A stretch of DNA of 64,000 nucleotides from Phycisphaeraceae bacterium (GCA_020639135.1 JACKHE010000002.1:248001-312000), one strand, 5' to 3'; shown: positions 36,190 through 45,458, numbered from the stretch's first letter. Notes: generated by a model from the sequence alone, not told the origin. Numbers and translations: made by a program.

Positions 36190-37608
36190 TTAATCATGAC
36201 GCAGGGCCACGATCGGGTCCTGCCGGGCCGCCACGGCCGCCGGGTAGATCCCGAAAATCAGCCCTGTGAGCGTCGCAACGCTGAATGAGAGGAGGACGGA
36301 CCACCCCGTGACGGCGGTGGGGAGCGAGACATCCTGCTCGAACATCCGCCCGATGAAGGGCGCCTCGGGCAGCAGGGGGACCCCCCAGCCGACGAGCAGG
36401 CTAAGCCCGATCCCGAGGCCGATCCCCAGCAGACCGCCGATGGAGCTGAGCACGCCGGTCTCGACGATGAACTGGAGCTTGACGTCGCGGCGCGTGGCGC
36501 CCAACGCCCTGCGGATGCCGATCTCACGGGTCCGCTCGGTGACGCTGGCGAGCATGATGTTCATGATCCCGATGCCGCCGACGAGCAGGGAGATCCCGGC
36601 GACGGCGCCCAGCACGAGGCTCCAGGTCAGCGCGGTCTTGCGGGCGCTCTCGAGCAGCTCGTAGGGAACGATGAGCTGAACGTCGTCCATCTTGGGGTGC
36701 CGGGACTCGATCAGGCGTTTGAGGATGCTGTAATCGGTCATCACCTGCTCGCGGTCGCGCGAGGTCATGATGATCTCGTAGATCTGAACCTCCGAGGCGG
36801 AGAAGTTGCCGCTCTCGCGCCGGACGACGGTGTCGCCGAACGCGACGCGCGCCGTGGTCATCGGGATCTGCGTGTCGAAGTTGAGATCGCGGCCGATGAG
36901 CGAGGCGCCCGCGCCGCCGGCGAGCCCGACGGGCTCCAGCACGCCGACGACGGTCAGGACGTTCTGATCGATCCGGAAGGTGTTGCCGATGGGGTCGTCG
37001 AGGGGGAAGAGCGCCCGCGCGATCTCGTGCCCCAGGACGGCGACCATCGCCCGCTCGTCCATATCGGCGTCGCTGATGTACCGGCCCCGGGCGATGCGGA
37101 GGTTCATCGCTTCGAGGGCGCCGGGGGTGACGCCGAATCCCTGGCTGGCGCGCTTGCGGTCGCCCCGGAGGATCTCGCTGCCGAGGCTCTTGAAGGGTGT
37201 GATGGATTCGACGTGGGGGAAGCTGGCCTCGATGACGTCCAGGTCTTCGCGGGTGAGCCCGTAGCGGCTGACGAAGGATCGCTGCTGTCCGCCGGAGGCC
37301 TGCCCCGTCTCGGGGGGCTTGATGGACCGGACGATGATGTTCTTGGCGCCGAGCCGTTCGAGGCGCGCCAGGGCTTCGAGCTTGGACCCCTCGCCGATCG
37401 AGACCATGGTGATCACCGCCGCGACGCCGAGGATGATGCCCAGCGCCGTCAGGATCGAGCGCAGCATGTGCAGGCGGAGGTTGGTGAGCCCGAGTCGGAC
37501 GATTTCGAGGAAGAACTGCACCGGGGGTTGGACCTGGACCCCCGGGGTGTGATCGGCGGGGGCGTCTGTATCATGATTGTGAGTCGCCGGAATCGGCGGG
37601 ACTTTCAA
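36190..37608 (-). CDS. MacB/FtsX-type ABC transporter permease
   Basis: 472 residues. An N-terminal span (~47-70, LRSILTALGIILGVAAVITMVSIGEG) is followed by a large periplasmic domain (FGVTPGALEAMNLRIARGRYISDADMDERAMVAVLGHEIARALFP, the MacB_PCD pattern) and three C-terminal spans (WSLVLGAVAGISLLVGGIGIMNIMLASVTERTREIGIRRALGATRRDV, the FtsX core). Such permeases work by mechanotransmission with a separate ATPase and often a membrane fusion protein. Neither is adjacent here, so the partners are unknown. Roles include macrolide, peptide or lipoprotein export. It is divergent from the small gene at 37632. Confidence 0.92.
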   Translation of the reverse strand: MKVPPIPATHNHDTDAPADHTPGVQVQPPVQFFLEIVRLGLTNLRLHMLRSILTALGIILGVAAVITMVSIGEGSKLEALARLERLGAKNIIVRSIKPPETGQASGGQQRSFVSRYGLTREDLDVIEASFPHVESITPFKSLGSEILRGDRKRASQGFGVTPGALEAMNLRIARGRYISDADMDERAMVAVLGHEIARALFPLDDPIGNTFRIDQNVLTVVGVLEPVGLAGGAGASLIGRDLNFDTQIPMTTARVAFGDTVVRRESGNFSASEVQIYEIIMTSRDREQVMTDYSILKRLIESRHPKMDDVQLIVPYELLESARKTALTWSLVLGAVAGISLLVGGIGIMNIMLASVTERTREIGIRRALGATRRDVKLQFIVETGVLSSIGGLLGIGLGIGLSLLVGWGVPLLPEAPFIGRMFEQDVSLPTAVTGWSVLLSFSVATLTGLIFGIYPAAVAARQDPIVALRHD

Positions 37609-37631
37609 GCGTACCGGAGATCCGGCGTCTG

Positions 37632-37943
37632 GTGGCGAATCAGGACACGAGCGTGATCATCGAGACGGAGATCGACACCCCCGGGGGGTGGGAGTTCGGG
37701 GTGCGGATCACGCCCGGGAGCGCCGAAGCGAGCACGCTGACGCTCCGGATGAGTTGGGCGGACTTCGAGCACTGGTCGGGCGGCGCCACCCCGCCCTCGG
37801 TTGTCGCCAGGGCCGTCGTGGAGCTGGCGATGGAGCGGAAATCCGCGGGCGCCCGGCTGGGCGATTTCGACGCGGCGATGCTGCGGCGCTGGTTCCCCGA
37901 CGCCGACGAGACGCTGATCCTGCGGCTTCGTCGCAGCGCGTAA
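37632..37943 (+). CDS. Small conserved-looking protein of unknown function
   Basis: 103 residues, GTG start. No family recognised. The pattern WEFGVRITPGSAEASTLTLRMSWADFEHWSGGATPPSVVARAVVELAMERK suggests an alpha/beta fold, with a Trp-rich centre and a basic C-terminal strand (LILRLRRSA). There is no signal peptide or membrane span. It lies between two minus-strand genes, divergent from the permease and converging on the PpiD-like gene with 11 bases between the stops. Coding composition is typical of the chromosome, which supports it being real. Confidence 0.65.
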   Translation: MANQDTSVIIETEIDTPGGWEFGVRITPGSAEASTLTLRMSWADFEHWSGGATPPSVVARAVVELAMERKSAGARLGDFDAAMLRRWFPDADETLILRLRRSA

Positions 37944-37954
37944 GCGGCGCCCGG

Positions 37955-39967
37955 TCAGCCCTGAATCCTGCCGGGATCCAGGACCATCGGCGCGCTCTCT
38001 TCGGTCGCCTCCTCGTCCTCCTCGCTCCGTTGCCGGATGATCTCGACGCCGTGGCGGAGCTGCATCTGGCTGGTCGAGTACGGCCACGCGGCGAGGGCGT
38101 TGATGTTGAACTGCCTCGTCCGGTCGTACTGCAGGGCCTCGGCCTCGACCATGCGGAACGCCTCGATCGTCAGGGGGATCCTGTTGGTGATCCCGACGAT
38201 CGCGATCTCGCGCCGGCTCTTGAGCGGGATGCTCAGCAGCAGGTCCTTCTCGGGCAGGCGGTTCAGCGGCTCGTTGATCGCGAAGGACTCGGCCCGGTCC
38301 ATCACCGCGTTGCGGAAGTCGTCGGTGTCGATCTTCACGATCTCGAAGGTCGGCGGGCTGCTGACCGGGTCGATCGGCTCGATGCGCTCACGCTTGACCG
38401 TGACACCCTTGAGCAGCGTGACGCCGCGATCCTCGGCGGCTTTGACGGCGCCGAGGGTCATGATCTGGTTGATCATGCGGGGCGCCTCGGCCTGCAGGGC
38501 CTCGAACGCCCTGAGCTTGCGGAGGTCCTGGACGACATCGGCCCTGGCCTCATCGAGCGATCTCGGCGCCGACGGGGCGGCCTCGATGACGCGGAAGAAG
38601 ATCACGTCGCCGGTCGTCGCGGCCTGGAGCGGTCCGTAGGCGACGCCGGTCTGGACCTGGTAGCTGGATTCCGGGTCGATCTCCGGCGTCGAGAACGCCA
38701 GATCGACGATGGACACGTTGCGCGGGCCGATCAGGCGCGAGGCGTTGCCCACCACGGGGATCCCGCGCGTTTCGGACCTGGTGCGCCACTGCCTGGAGTC
38801 GTCCAGGGCGCTCGGGTTGGGCATGTCGGAGCCGTACTTGGCGCGGAGCTGCGCGCCGATGCGCTGGGCGATGACGATGAACTTCGGCTTGATCTCGTCC
38901 CAGTCCGGGGGGAGCTCGTACCGGCCGTTGGCGCCCTGGACGAGCCCGCCTCGGGCCTTGAGCAGCTCGGCGCGGACGAGCTGCTCGGCGTCGCGGAGGA
39001 TCGCGTCGGTGCGCTCGTTGCGGATGTCGGTCTCGACCCTGGCGCGCTCCTGCGCAAACTCGCCGGTGTACCTGGACCGGTTCGCGCGCCACAGCGTGTT
39101 GGCCTCCACGGGATCGACAAAGACCGCGTCGGAGACCTCCTGCCGGCTGATCCGGAGCCACTCGAGGCGCACCCGATCCTCGGCGCGGTACCCGAAGCCG
39201 TACTCGCCCTCGCCGGGCAGGTCCTCCTTGTGGGAGGCGTACTGGATGAGCACCTCGTTCTCGTCGGGCTCGTAGGCGGGATCGATCAAGGCCTCGGATC
39301 CGACCGTATACCAGACGATCTCGGCGCCGTCGAAGTAGCGGTGGCACAGCTCCATCGATTCCTGCATCGCGGGCAGGTCGAAAGCGAGATAGGCGTCGTA
39401 CATGCGGAGCACGCCCCTGGCCTTGGCGAGCGTGCGGTCGATCATCAGCGGCGGGAAGCCGTTGTTGATGGCCTTGGACCTCGCCTGCTCGAGCTGCATG
39501 GCGAAGGTCTGCCGCACCTGCGCCTCGATGTCGGGGAGCTGGTTGAAGTCCAGCTGGAAGCGGTTCTGGAGGACGTACTGCCGGGCGAGGAACCGCGCCG
39601 CGACAGCGAGGAACCCGCGGCCGTCCTGCGCGCCCCCGACGAGCCCGTTGCGCTTGGCCTCCCGGGTCAGGAGCAGCCAGTGCATCGCGATGTTGAGATC
39701 GCTGTCCTCGGCGCCGTCGGGGTTGTATCCCAACTGCAGCATCGAGTTGATGATCAGTGGGCTGATGGATTCGAGGATGCCCAGCTCCTGCTGGGCGTCG
39801 ATCCGGTCCTGCTCGATGATCGTGCCGTCGTCCGTGTTGGCGATCGCGGACTTGCGCGGGTTGGCGCCGAACTGCTGGAGCGCCTGGGGGAGCAGAAAGA
39901 CCACCATGAGCAGCGAGCCGCCGATGGCGAGGATCCACTTGTCGTACTTGCGGAGCAGCTTGAACAT
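37955..39967 (-). CDS. Membrane-anchored PpiD/SurA-like periplasmic protein
   Basis: 670 residues. The N-terminus MFKLLRKYDKWILAIGGSLLMVVFLLPQ is a cytoplasmic basic patch plus one span, as in PpiD. Then comes a SurA_N-like helical region (QQELGILESISPLIINSMLQLG ... REAKRNGLVG), and long helical segments. In 440-560 is a region resembling a parvulin-neighbour segment (GDVIFFRVIEAAPSAPRSLDEARADVVQDLRKLRAFEAL), but I see no full parvulin active site. A role as periplasmic chaperone is inferred from architecture. It ends with an acidic stretch (RSEEDEEATEESAP). It lies just downstream of rpsD on the same strand (143 bases). Confidence 0.7.
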   Translation of the reverse strand: MFKLLRKYDKWILAIGGSLLMVVFLLPQALQQFGANPRKSAIANTDDGTIIEQDRIDAQQELGILESISPLIINSMLQLGYNPDGAEDSDLNIAMHWLLLTREAKRNGLVGGAQDGRGFLAVAARFLARQYVLQNRFQLDFNQLPDIEAQVRQTFAMQLEQARSKAINNGFPPLMIDRTLAKARGVLRMYDAYLAFDLPAMQESMELCHRYFDGAEIVWYTVGSEALIDPAYEPDENEVLIQYASHKEDLPGEGEYGFGYRAEDRVRLEWLRISRQEVSDAVFVDPVEANTLWRANRSRYTGEFAQERARVETDIRNERTDAILRDAEQLVRAELLKARGGLVQGANGRYELPPDWDEIKPKFIVIAQRIGAQLRAKYGSDMPNPSALDDSRQWRTRSETRGIPVVGNASRLIGPRNVSIVDLAFSTPEIDPESSYQVQTGVAYGPLQAATTGDVIFFRVIEAAPSAPRSLDEARADVVQDLRKLRAFEALQAEAPRMINQIMTLGAVKAAEDRGVTLLKGVTVKRERIEPIDPVSSPPTFEIVKIDTDDFRNAVMDRAESFAINEPLNRLPEKDLLLSIPLKSRREIAIVGITNRIPLTIEAFRMVEAEALQYDRTRQFNINALAAWPYSTSQMQLRHGVEIIRQRSEEDEEATEESAPMVLDPGRIQG

Positions 39968-40110
39968 GGGCAGGAACCGTCCTTGTGCCGGCCGGGAATC
40001 GCGGCGGGACCGGGGGCGCCCTGCGCCGGTGCGCGGGGCGCGAAGAATCGCGCCGCGAGCCGGCGGGGCGTCCGCATGGGGACCACCCGCCGGCCCGGCG
40101 CGGGTTCAGA

Positions 40111-40710
40111 TCAACGGTAGAACTCGACGATCAGGTTGGGATTGACCTCGAAGGGGATCTGGTCGCTCGTCGGCAGCGCGACGATCTTCGACGTCAGCTC
40201 GCCCGGGTTGAAGTCGATCCACTCGGGGACGATGTGCCCCACCATCGACTCCATGTTCTCCCGGAGCAGCTTGGCGATCCCCGGCTTGAAGGTCACCCTG
40301 TCGCCGACGCGCAGGTTGAAGCTCGGGCGGTCCACCTTCACGCCGTTGACCTGCACGTGGCCGTGCGCAACGAGCTGCCGCGCGGCCCAGATGGTCCTGG
40401 CGACGCCCATGCGGCGGACGACGTTGTCGAGGCGGCGCTCCAGCAACTGGAGCAGCACCTCGCCGGTGTTGCCCTTGCGGCGCGTCGCGTCATCGACGTA
40501 CCGGCGGAACTGACGCTCCATCACGTGGTAGTGGTAGCGCAGCTTCTGCTTCTCGTTCAGGCGCACGGCGTAGTCGCGCATGCGGCGACCGCGGTAGCCG
40601 TGCATGCCCGGGGGGTTCAGCTGGCGCTTGGTGGTGTGCTTGGGGATGTCGGCGATCGGGACGCCGACGCGGCGCGAGAGACGCACCTTCGGTCCGGTGT
40701 ATCGGGCCAT
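40111..40710 (-). CDS. rpsD: 30S ribosomal protein S4
   Basis: 199 residues from ATG 40710 (MARYTGPKVRLSRRVG). It binds 16S rRNA early in 30S assembly. The S4 RNA-binding domain is clear: LERRLDNVVRRMGVARTIWAARQLVAHGHVQVNGVKVDRPSFNLRVGDRV. The KQLNPPGMHG segment (here TTKRQLNPPGMHGYRGRRMRDYAVRLNEKQKLRYHYHVMERQFRRY) is also characteristic. It is of the Zn-free (C-minus) type, since no Cys residues are in the N-terminal region. It stands apart from other ribosomal genes, as is common for rpsD in some phyla. Divergent from purF. Confidence 0.97.
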   Translation of the reverse strand: MARYTGPKVRLSRRVGVPIADIPKHTTKRQLNPPGMHGYRGRRMRDYAVRLNEKQKLRYHYHVMERQFRRYVDDATRRKGNTGEVLLQLLERRLDNVVRRMGVARTIWAARQLVAHGHVQVNGVKVDRPSFNLRVGDRVTFKPGIAKLLRENMESMVGHIVPEWIDFNPGELTSKIVALPTSDQIPFEVNPNLIVEFYR

Positions 40711-40979
40711 CAGTCCTGCTCCGTCTGTTCGGCGGTCGCGCCACACTGGACGCTTCCGCGGTGAGCTTCCCGACCGGACTGGTTCGCCGACACCGGCGGA
40801 CCCTGGGAAGCGATCGGCGTGAGTGCCCGCGGCTGCGGCTCAGGCCATGGTGATCCGGTCGTTTGGATGTGAGGCTGATTTCAGTCGCCCCGACCCGCCC
40901 CGTCAAGGCTTGGTGGCCAATGATTTGCCGATGCGGGTTCCGGTCGATAGCGTCCACAGACCACCCTGAGAGGACCCCA

Positions 40980-42527
40980 TTGGCACACCGGATCCCACTG
41001 CCGCTGCTGACGCAACCATCTCCGGAAGGTGGGGGAGGCGGAGATCCTAAGGAAAAATGCGGCGTCTTCGGCATCTGGGGCGGCGATTCGCCGGTCCTGG
41101 CCGCGTATTACGCCCTCTACGCGCAGCAGCACCGGGGGCAGGAATCGGCGGGGATGGCCATCACCGACGGCGTTTCGATTCACAGTCATGTCGGCATGGG
41201 GCTGGTCCCCGAGGTCATTTCCGAGCCGGTCATCCGGGATCTGCAGGGCTGGCCCGGCAGGCCGGGCGTCGCCACGGCGCCTTCCGGCGGGGCTTCGGGC
41301 CGGCTGCTGGGCGTGCTGGGACACAACCGCTACTCGACCACAGGCGGCTCCGAGATGGCCAACGCCCAGCCCATCGTCGAGTCCTACATCGGTGGGCAGG
41401 TCGCCGTGGCGCACAACGGGAACCTTGTCAACGCGGCCCCGATCCGCCACGACTTCGAGCAGCAGGGCCGGATCTTCCACTCCACGAGCGACACCGAGGT
41501 CGTCGTGCATGTGCTCGCGTCTCCCGAGCAGCAGTCCGCGGTGGACCCGCTGGCCGCGACGCTGCGCCGGCTCCAGGGCGCCTTCTCGATCGCCTTCCTG
41601 TTCCCCGATCGCATCGAGGCGGCGCGGGACCCGTGGGGGTGGAGGCCCCTGACGCTGGGGCGCATGCCGTGCGGCGCACCGGTCGTCGCCAGCGAGACGG
41701 TCGCGCTGCACGCCATCGGCGCCGAGATCATCCGCGACGTCGAGCCCGGCGAGATCGTCACGCTCAGCGATCACGGCGTCTCGTCGAGGCGCTTCGCCGA
41801 ACCCGCGCCCCGGCGGGCGCACTGCGTCTTCGAGCACGTCTATTTCGCCAGCCCCGCGAGCGTGATCACGGGGCAGTCGGTCCAGCTCGTCCGTGAATGT
41901 CTCGGCGAGCGGCTGGCGCAGGAGAGCCCTGTCGAGGCGGACTTCGTCATGCCCATGCCCGACTCAGGACGATCCGCCGCCAACGGGTACGCGCGGGCCA
42001 GCGGCATCCCGTACCGCGAGGGGATCGTGCCCAACCGCTACGTCGGTCGCACGTTCATCAAGCCCACGCAGGAGTCCCGCGCCGCGGCTGTGCGCCTCAA
42101 GCTCAACGTCGTCGAGGAGATCGTCCGCGGCAAGCGGCTGGTCGTCGTGGATGATTCGATCGTCCGCGGCACCACGACGCAGCTGAAGATGAAGCAGCTC
42201 CGCGACGCGGGCGTCAAGGAGATCCACCTGCGGATCTCCTGCCCGCCGATCCGGTTCCCGTGCTACTTCGGCGTCGATTTCGCCGAGCCGAGCCAGCTCA
42301 TCGCGCTGAGCCGGACGGTGAACCAGATCGCCGAGTTCCTCGGCGTGGACAGCCTGGCGTTTCTCTCGCTCGAGGGGCTGCTGGACTGCGCCCAGACAGA
42401 ATCCACCGGGCGCGAGCACTTCTGCACGGCGTGCTACGACGGCGACTACCGCATCGACATCGACCACCCGCTGACCAAGGGCATCCTGGAGCGGGGGCAA
42501 CTCCCGATGTTCCAGCGGTCAACCTGA
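40980..42527 (+). CDS. purF: Amidophosphoribosyltransferase
   Basis: 515 residues from a TTG at 40980, chosen because GAGAGGA lies eight bases upstream; an open GTG at 40863 would add 39 unlikely residues. It makes phosphoribosylamine from PRPP and glutamine, the first step of purine synthesis. The nucleophile Cys27 in KEKCGVFGIWGG follows a propeptide rich in Gly (SPEGGGGGD) that must be removed, as in Bacillus-type PurF. The glutaminase part has YALYAQQHRGQESAGMA and GHNRYSTTG. The PRPP loop is VVVDDSIVRGTTTQ. C-terminal Cys residues (SCPPIRFPCYFG, FCTACYDGDY) suggest the Fe-S cluster form. Confidence 0.96.
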   Translation: MAHRIPLPLLTQPSPEGGGGGDPKEKCGVFGIWGGDSPVLAAYYALYAQQHRGQESAGMAITDGVSIHSHVGMGLVPEVISEPVIRDLQGWPGRPGVATAPSGGASGRLLGVLGHNRYSTTGGSEMANAQPIVESYIGGQVAVAHNGNLVNAAPIRHDFEQQGRIFHSTSDTEVVVHVLASPEQQSAVDPLAATLRRLQGAFSIAFLFPDRIEAARDPWGWRPLTLGRMPCGAPVVASETVALHAIGAEIIRDVEPGEIVTLSDHGVSSRRFAEPAPRRAHCVFEHVYFASPASVITGQSVQLVRECLGERLAQESPVEADFVMPMPDSGRSAANGYARASGIPYREGIVPNRYVGRTFIKPTQESRAAAVRLKLNVVEEIVRGKRLVVVDDSIVRGTTTQLKMKQLRDAGVKEIHLRISCPPIRFPCYFGVDFAEPSQLIALSRTVNQIAEFLGVDSLAFLSLEGLLDCAQTESTGREHFCTACYDGDYRIDIDHPLTKGILERGQLPMFQRST

Positions 42528-42545
42528 CAGGATCGGGGATCGGGA

Positions 42546-43190
42546 TCAGCCGAACTCCGGCGCCGGGGCGCCCAGCGCCTTCTCGCCCCAGGGGATCTCG
42601 ACGATGTGGCGTGTCGAGCAGTAGGAGAGCCCCGCGAGGCGCCCCACCGCCGCGAGTTTCGCCGGGTCGATCCGGTAGCGGTCGTCGATGATCCCGTCCT
42701 CGACATGGACGCCGACGATGTCGCCGATGACGACGTTGCCGCCGTTGGGAGTTCCCGGCGCGAGGCGGATGATCTCTCGCGTCCGGCACTCGAAGCTGAC
42801 CGGCGCGCCGGCGACGCGCGGGGGCCTGACCACGGCGCTCGGGGCCGGCTCGAGCCCGGCGAAGTCGAACTCGCTGACATCGGCCGGCACGTTCTCCGCC
42901 GTGGCGGACATCGCCCGCGCCTGCGCCTCGCCGACGATGTTGACGACGAACTCCCCCGTGGCCGAGGCGTTGGCGAGCGTGTCTTTTTCGCTCCCGTCCG
43001 GCCTGTTCGAGGGGCAGATGAGCAGCGTGCAGGGCTCGGCGGCGATGGCGCTGAAGAACGAGAAGGGCGCCAGGTTGAGGACGCCCGCCTCCGACTCCGT
43101 CGAGACCCACGCGATGGGCCGGGGGATGATGGCGCCGATCTGCAGCTTGTAGCGTTCGGAGAGGTCGAGCTTCGCGGGGTCGATGTGCAT
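42546..43190 (-). CDS. Flavin reductase family protein (FMN-binding split barrel)
   Basis: 214 residues from ATG 43190. Marks of the flavin reductase-like family: RYKLQIGAIIPRPIAWVSTESEAGVLNLAPFSFFSAIAAEPCTLLI, EKDTLANASATGEFVVNIV and FECRTREI, then GDIVGVHVEDGIIDDRYRIDPAKLAAVGRLAGLSYCST. Proteins of this shape bind FMN and either reduce it with NAD(P)H or serve unknown oxidoreductase functions. The start overlaps nothing essential, but the divergent dehydratase-like gene begins 25 bases away, so the two share a very short promoter region. Confidence 0.9.
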   Translation of the reverse strand: MHIDPAKLDLSERYKLQIGAIIPRPIAWVSTESEAGVLNLAPFSFFSAIAAEPCTLLICPSNRPDGSEKDTLANASATGEFVVNIVGEAQARAMSATAENVPADVSEFDFAGLEPAPSAVVRPPRVAGAPVSFECRTREIIRLAPGTPNGGNVVIGDIVGVHVEDGIIDDRYRIDPAKLAAVGRLAGLSYCSTRHIVEIPWGEKALGAPAPEFG

Positions 43191-43215
43191 GGCTGGAGTG
43201 TATCCTCTGGTGGAC

Positions 43216-44199
43216 ATGACACCGACAACGACAATCCCCGTCACGATCGACGATGTCCGCTCCGCCGCCGAACAGATCCGCGGCGTCGCGCACCGCACGC
43301 CGGTGCTCACAAGCGGCGCCATCAACGAGCTGACCGGCGCCGAGGTCTTCTTCAAGTGCGAGAACCTCCAGCGCGTCGGGGCGTTCAAGTTCCGCGGCGC
43401 CTTCAACGCCCTGTCCAGGCTCGGCGACGAGGACAGGGCGCGCGGCGTGCTGACCTTCTCATCCGGGAATCATGCCCAGGCCGTGGCGCTCTCGGCGAGG
43501 CTGCTCGGGATCCATGCGGCGATCGTCATGCCGCGCAACGCGCCGCCGGTCAAGCTCGCGGCGACGCGCGGCTACGGCGCCGAGGTGATCGAGTTCGACC
43601 CCTCGGAGGAATCCCGCGAGGCGCTGGCGAAGCAGCTGGGCGCCGAGCGCGGGCTGACGATCATCCCGCCATTCGATCACCCGCATGTCATCGCCGGGCA
43701 GGGGACGGCGGCGCTGGAGCTCTTCGAGGAAGTGGGTGGGTTGGACATCATCGCGGCGCCCTGCGGCGGCGGCGGGCTGCTCTCTGGGACCTCGATCGCG
43801 ACCAGGGCGATCGCCCCGGGCTGCCGGATCATCGGCGTCGAACCGGAGCTCGGCGACGACGGGCTGCGGTCGCACCGCTCCGGCGAGCTCGTGAAGATCG
43901 ACGTCCCCGACACCATCGCCGACGGCGCCCGGACGAACTCGCTGGGCGAACTCACGCTCGCGATCATCCGCGCCAACGTCGACGCCATGATGACAATGCC
44001 CGACGATGCGCTGATCCGGGCGATGCGGCTCGTCTGGGAGCGGATGAAGATCGTCGTCGAGCCCACCGCGTGCCTGCCGATCGCGGCGCTGCTCGAGGCC
44101 GGGCGCGAGGGCAAGATTGACACGGCCGGCAAGCGCGTCGGCGTGATCGTCAGCGGGGGGAATGTCGATCTGACCAAGTGCGGCGATTGGTTCCGGTGA
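43216..44199 (+). CDS. PLP-dependent threonine dehydratase / hydroxyaspartate ammonia-lyase-like enzyme
   Basis: 327 residues from ATG 43216; an upstream frame start at 43183 would overlap the divergent gene. The fold type II PLP enzyme features are FFKCENLQRVGAFKFRGAFNAL with the Schiff-base Lys, FSSGNHAQAVALSARLLG, the phosphate loop PCGGGGLLSG, and VIVSGGNVDL at the end. There is no ACT regulatory domain, so it matches catabolic threonine dehydratases, serine racemases and threo-3-hydroxyaspartate ammonia-lyases, which are hard to separate by eye. It deaminates a hydroxyamino acid to the 2-oxo acid and ammonia, probably. It converges with rlmN over a pair of hairpins. Confidence 0.9.
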   Translation: MTPTTTIPVTIDDVRSAAEQIRGVAHRTPVLTSGAINELTGAEVFFKCENLQRVGAFKFRGAFNALSRLGDEDRARGVLTFSSGNHAQAVALSARLLGIHAAIVMPRNAPPVKLAATRGYGAEVIEFDPSEESREALAKQLGAERGLTIIPPFDHPHVIAGQGTAALELFEEVGGLDIIAAPCGGGGLLSGTSIATRAIAPGCRIIGVEPELGDDGLRSHRSGELVKIDVPDTIADGARTNSLGELTLAIIRANVDAMMTMPDDALIRAMRLVWERMKIVVEPTACLPIAALLEAGREGKIDTAGKRVGVIVSGGNVDLTKCGDWFR

Positions 44200-44205
44200 T
44201 CTTGC

Positions 44206-44288
44206 CACTACAACCCGCTTTGGGGTTGTAGTGTTTCCCGGATTCGTGCTTTTCTGGAAGAGCACTACACAACAAAGCCTGTGTAGTG
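44206..44288. repeat. Two related hairpins between converging genes
   Basis: Hairpin 1: CACTACAACCC (44206-44216) / GGGTTGTAGTG (44223-44233), loop GCTTTG, followed by TTT. Hairpin 2: CACTACACA (44263-44271) / TGTGTAGTG (44280-44288), loop ACAAAGCC. Both share the base arms CACTACA and TGTAGTG. They lie between the stops of the dehydratase-like gene and rlmN, so a bidirectional terminator role is plausible; the matching arms hint at a small repeat element. Both stems were read directly. Confidence 0.75.
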
Positions 44289-44295
44289 GCACTGA

Positions 44296-45387
44296 TCATG
44301 TTGTGATCCGTTCGTGCCGGAGCTGCCCGCATGCGGCGGCGATGTCGCGCCCCCGGCTCGCCCGGATGTGGGTGTTGACGCCGCGCTCGCGGAGCGTCTC
44401 CTGGAACCGGCGGACGCGCTCGTCGGTCGGTCGATGGTAGGGCAGACCTTCGACCTCGTTGTAGCGGATCAGGTTGACGTTGCAGCGCAGCCGCTTGCAC
44501 ACCCCGGCGAGCTCCTTCGCCTGGTCGGCGGAGTCGTTGCAGCCGCCTAGCAGGATGTACTCCAGGGTGATCTCGCGCCCGGTCCGGTCGAACCACACGG
44601 CGCAGGCTTCAACAAGCTCGGCGATCGTCGTGTGCTCGGACCAGGGGATCAGCTCGCGGCGGAGGTCGTCGTTGGGCGCGTGCAGCGAGAGCGCCAGCGT
44701 GACGGGGAGCTCCAGCTCGTCCGCCAGCCGCTCGATCGCCCGGGGCAGTCCCACCGTCGAGATCGTGATCTTCCGCGCGCCGATGCCCAGCCCCCACGGC
44801 GCCGCGATGGTGCGCACGGCCCGCGTCACCGCGGCGAAGTTCGCCAGCGGCTCTCCCATCCCCATGAAGACCACGTTGGAGATCCGCTCGACGCCCGGCA
44901 GGCGGCCCAGCATCCAGACCTGCTCGACGATCCGCCCCGCCGAGAGGTTGCCGTCGAGGCCGCCGATCCCCGAGGCGCAGAACCGGCACCCCACGGGGCA
45001 GCCGATCTGCGACGAGATGCACGCGGTTTTGCGAATCTTCGACTCACCCGGGAGCGAGGGGATCATCACGCACTCGGTCTGCCGCGACGGGTCGAGCACG
45101 GGGAGTCCTGACGACGCCCCGTCATCCCACTGGACGAGCAGTTTCTGAACGCCGTCGCTGGCGCTGGCGTGCTCGATCGTCGAGCAGGAGGCGAAGGTCA
45201 TGCCCCCGGCCAGCGCCGCGCGGTCGGAGGCCGAAAGGTTCGACATCCTGTCGGGGTCGATCACGCCCTTGCCGTAAACCCACTCGAGGACCTGCCCGGC
45301 GCGGAAGCGCGGCGATCCACGCTCTGCGAACCATTGCGAGAGCGAATCGTGCGTGTGCTCGAAGATGTGCCGGTCGGGGTGGCGCAT
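44296..45387 (-). CDS. rlmN: 23S rRNA (adenine2503-C2)-methyltransferase
   Basis: 363 residues. Radical SAM enzyme with the cluster motif CxxxCxxC in QIGCPVGCRFCASGIGGLDGNL. VFMGMGEPLANF, ISTVGLPRAI and LALSLHAPNDDLRRELIPW are conserved. The second reactive Cys near the C-terminus is in IAAACGQLRHE, and the first is close to the ITLEYILLGGCNDS region. It methylates A2503 of 23S rRNA (and A37 of some tRNAs), improving translational accuracy. The length is normal. Its 3' end converges on the paired hairpins at 44206-44288. The gene stands alone on its strand. Confidence 0.97.
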   Translation of the reverse strand: MRHPDRHIFEHTHDSLSQWFAERGSPRFRAGQVLEWVYGKGVIDPDRMSNLSASDRAALAGGMTFASCSTIEHASASDGVQKLLVQWDDGASSGLPVLDPSRQTECVMIPSLPGESKIRKTACISSQIGCPVGCRFCASGIGGLDGNLSAGRIVEQVWMLGRLPGVERISNVVFMGMGEPLANFAAVTRAVRTIAAPWGLGIGARKITISTVGLPRAIERLADELELPVTLALSLHAPNDDLRRELIPWSEHTTIAELVEACAVWFDRTGREITLEYILLGGCNDSADQAKELAGVCKRLRCNVNLIRYNEVEGLPYHRPTDERVRRFQETLRERGVNTHIRASRGRDIAAACGQLRHERITT

Positions 45388-45458
45388 GGGGCGGGTCGCT
45401 GATTCGGCGGGAGTCTAGGCCCCGGCGCCGTCCGCTCCAGCCGCGCGCCGGCATCTCC

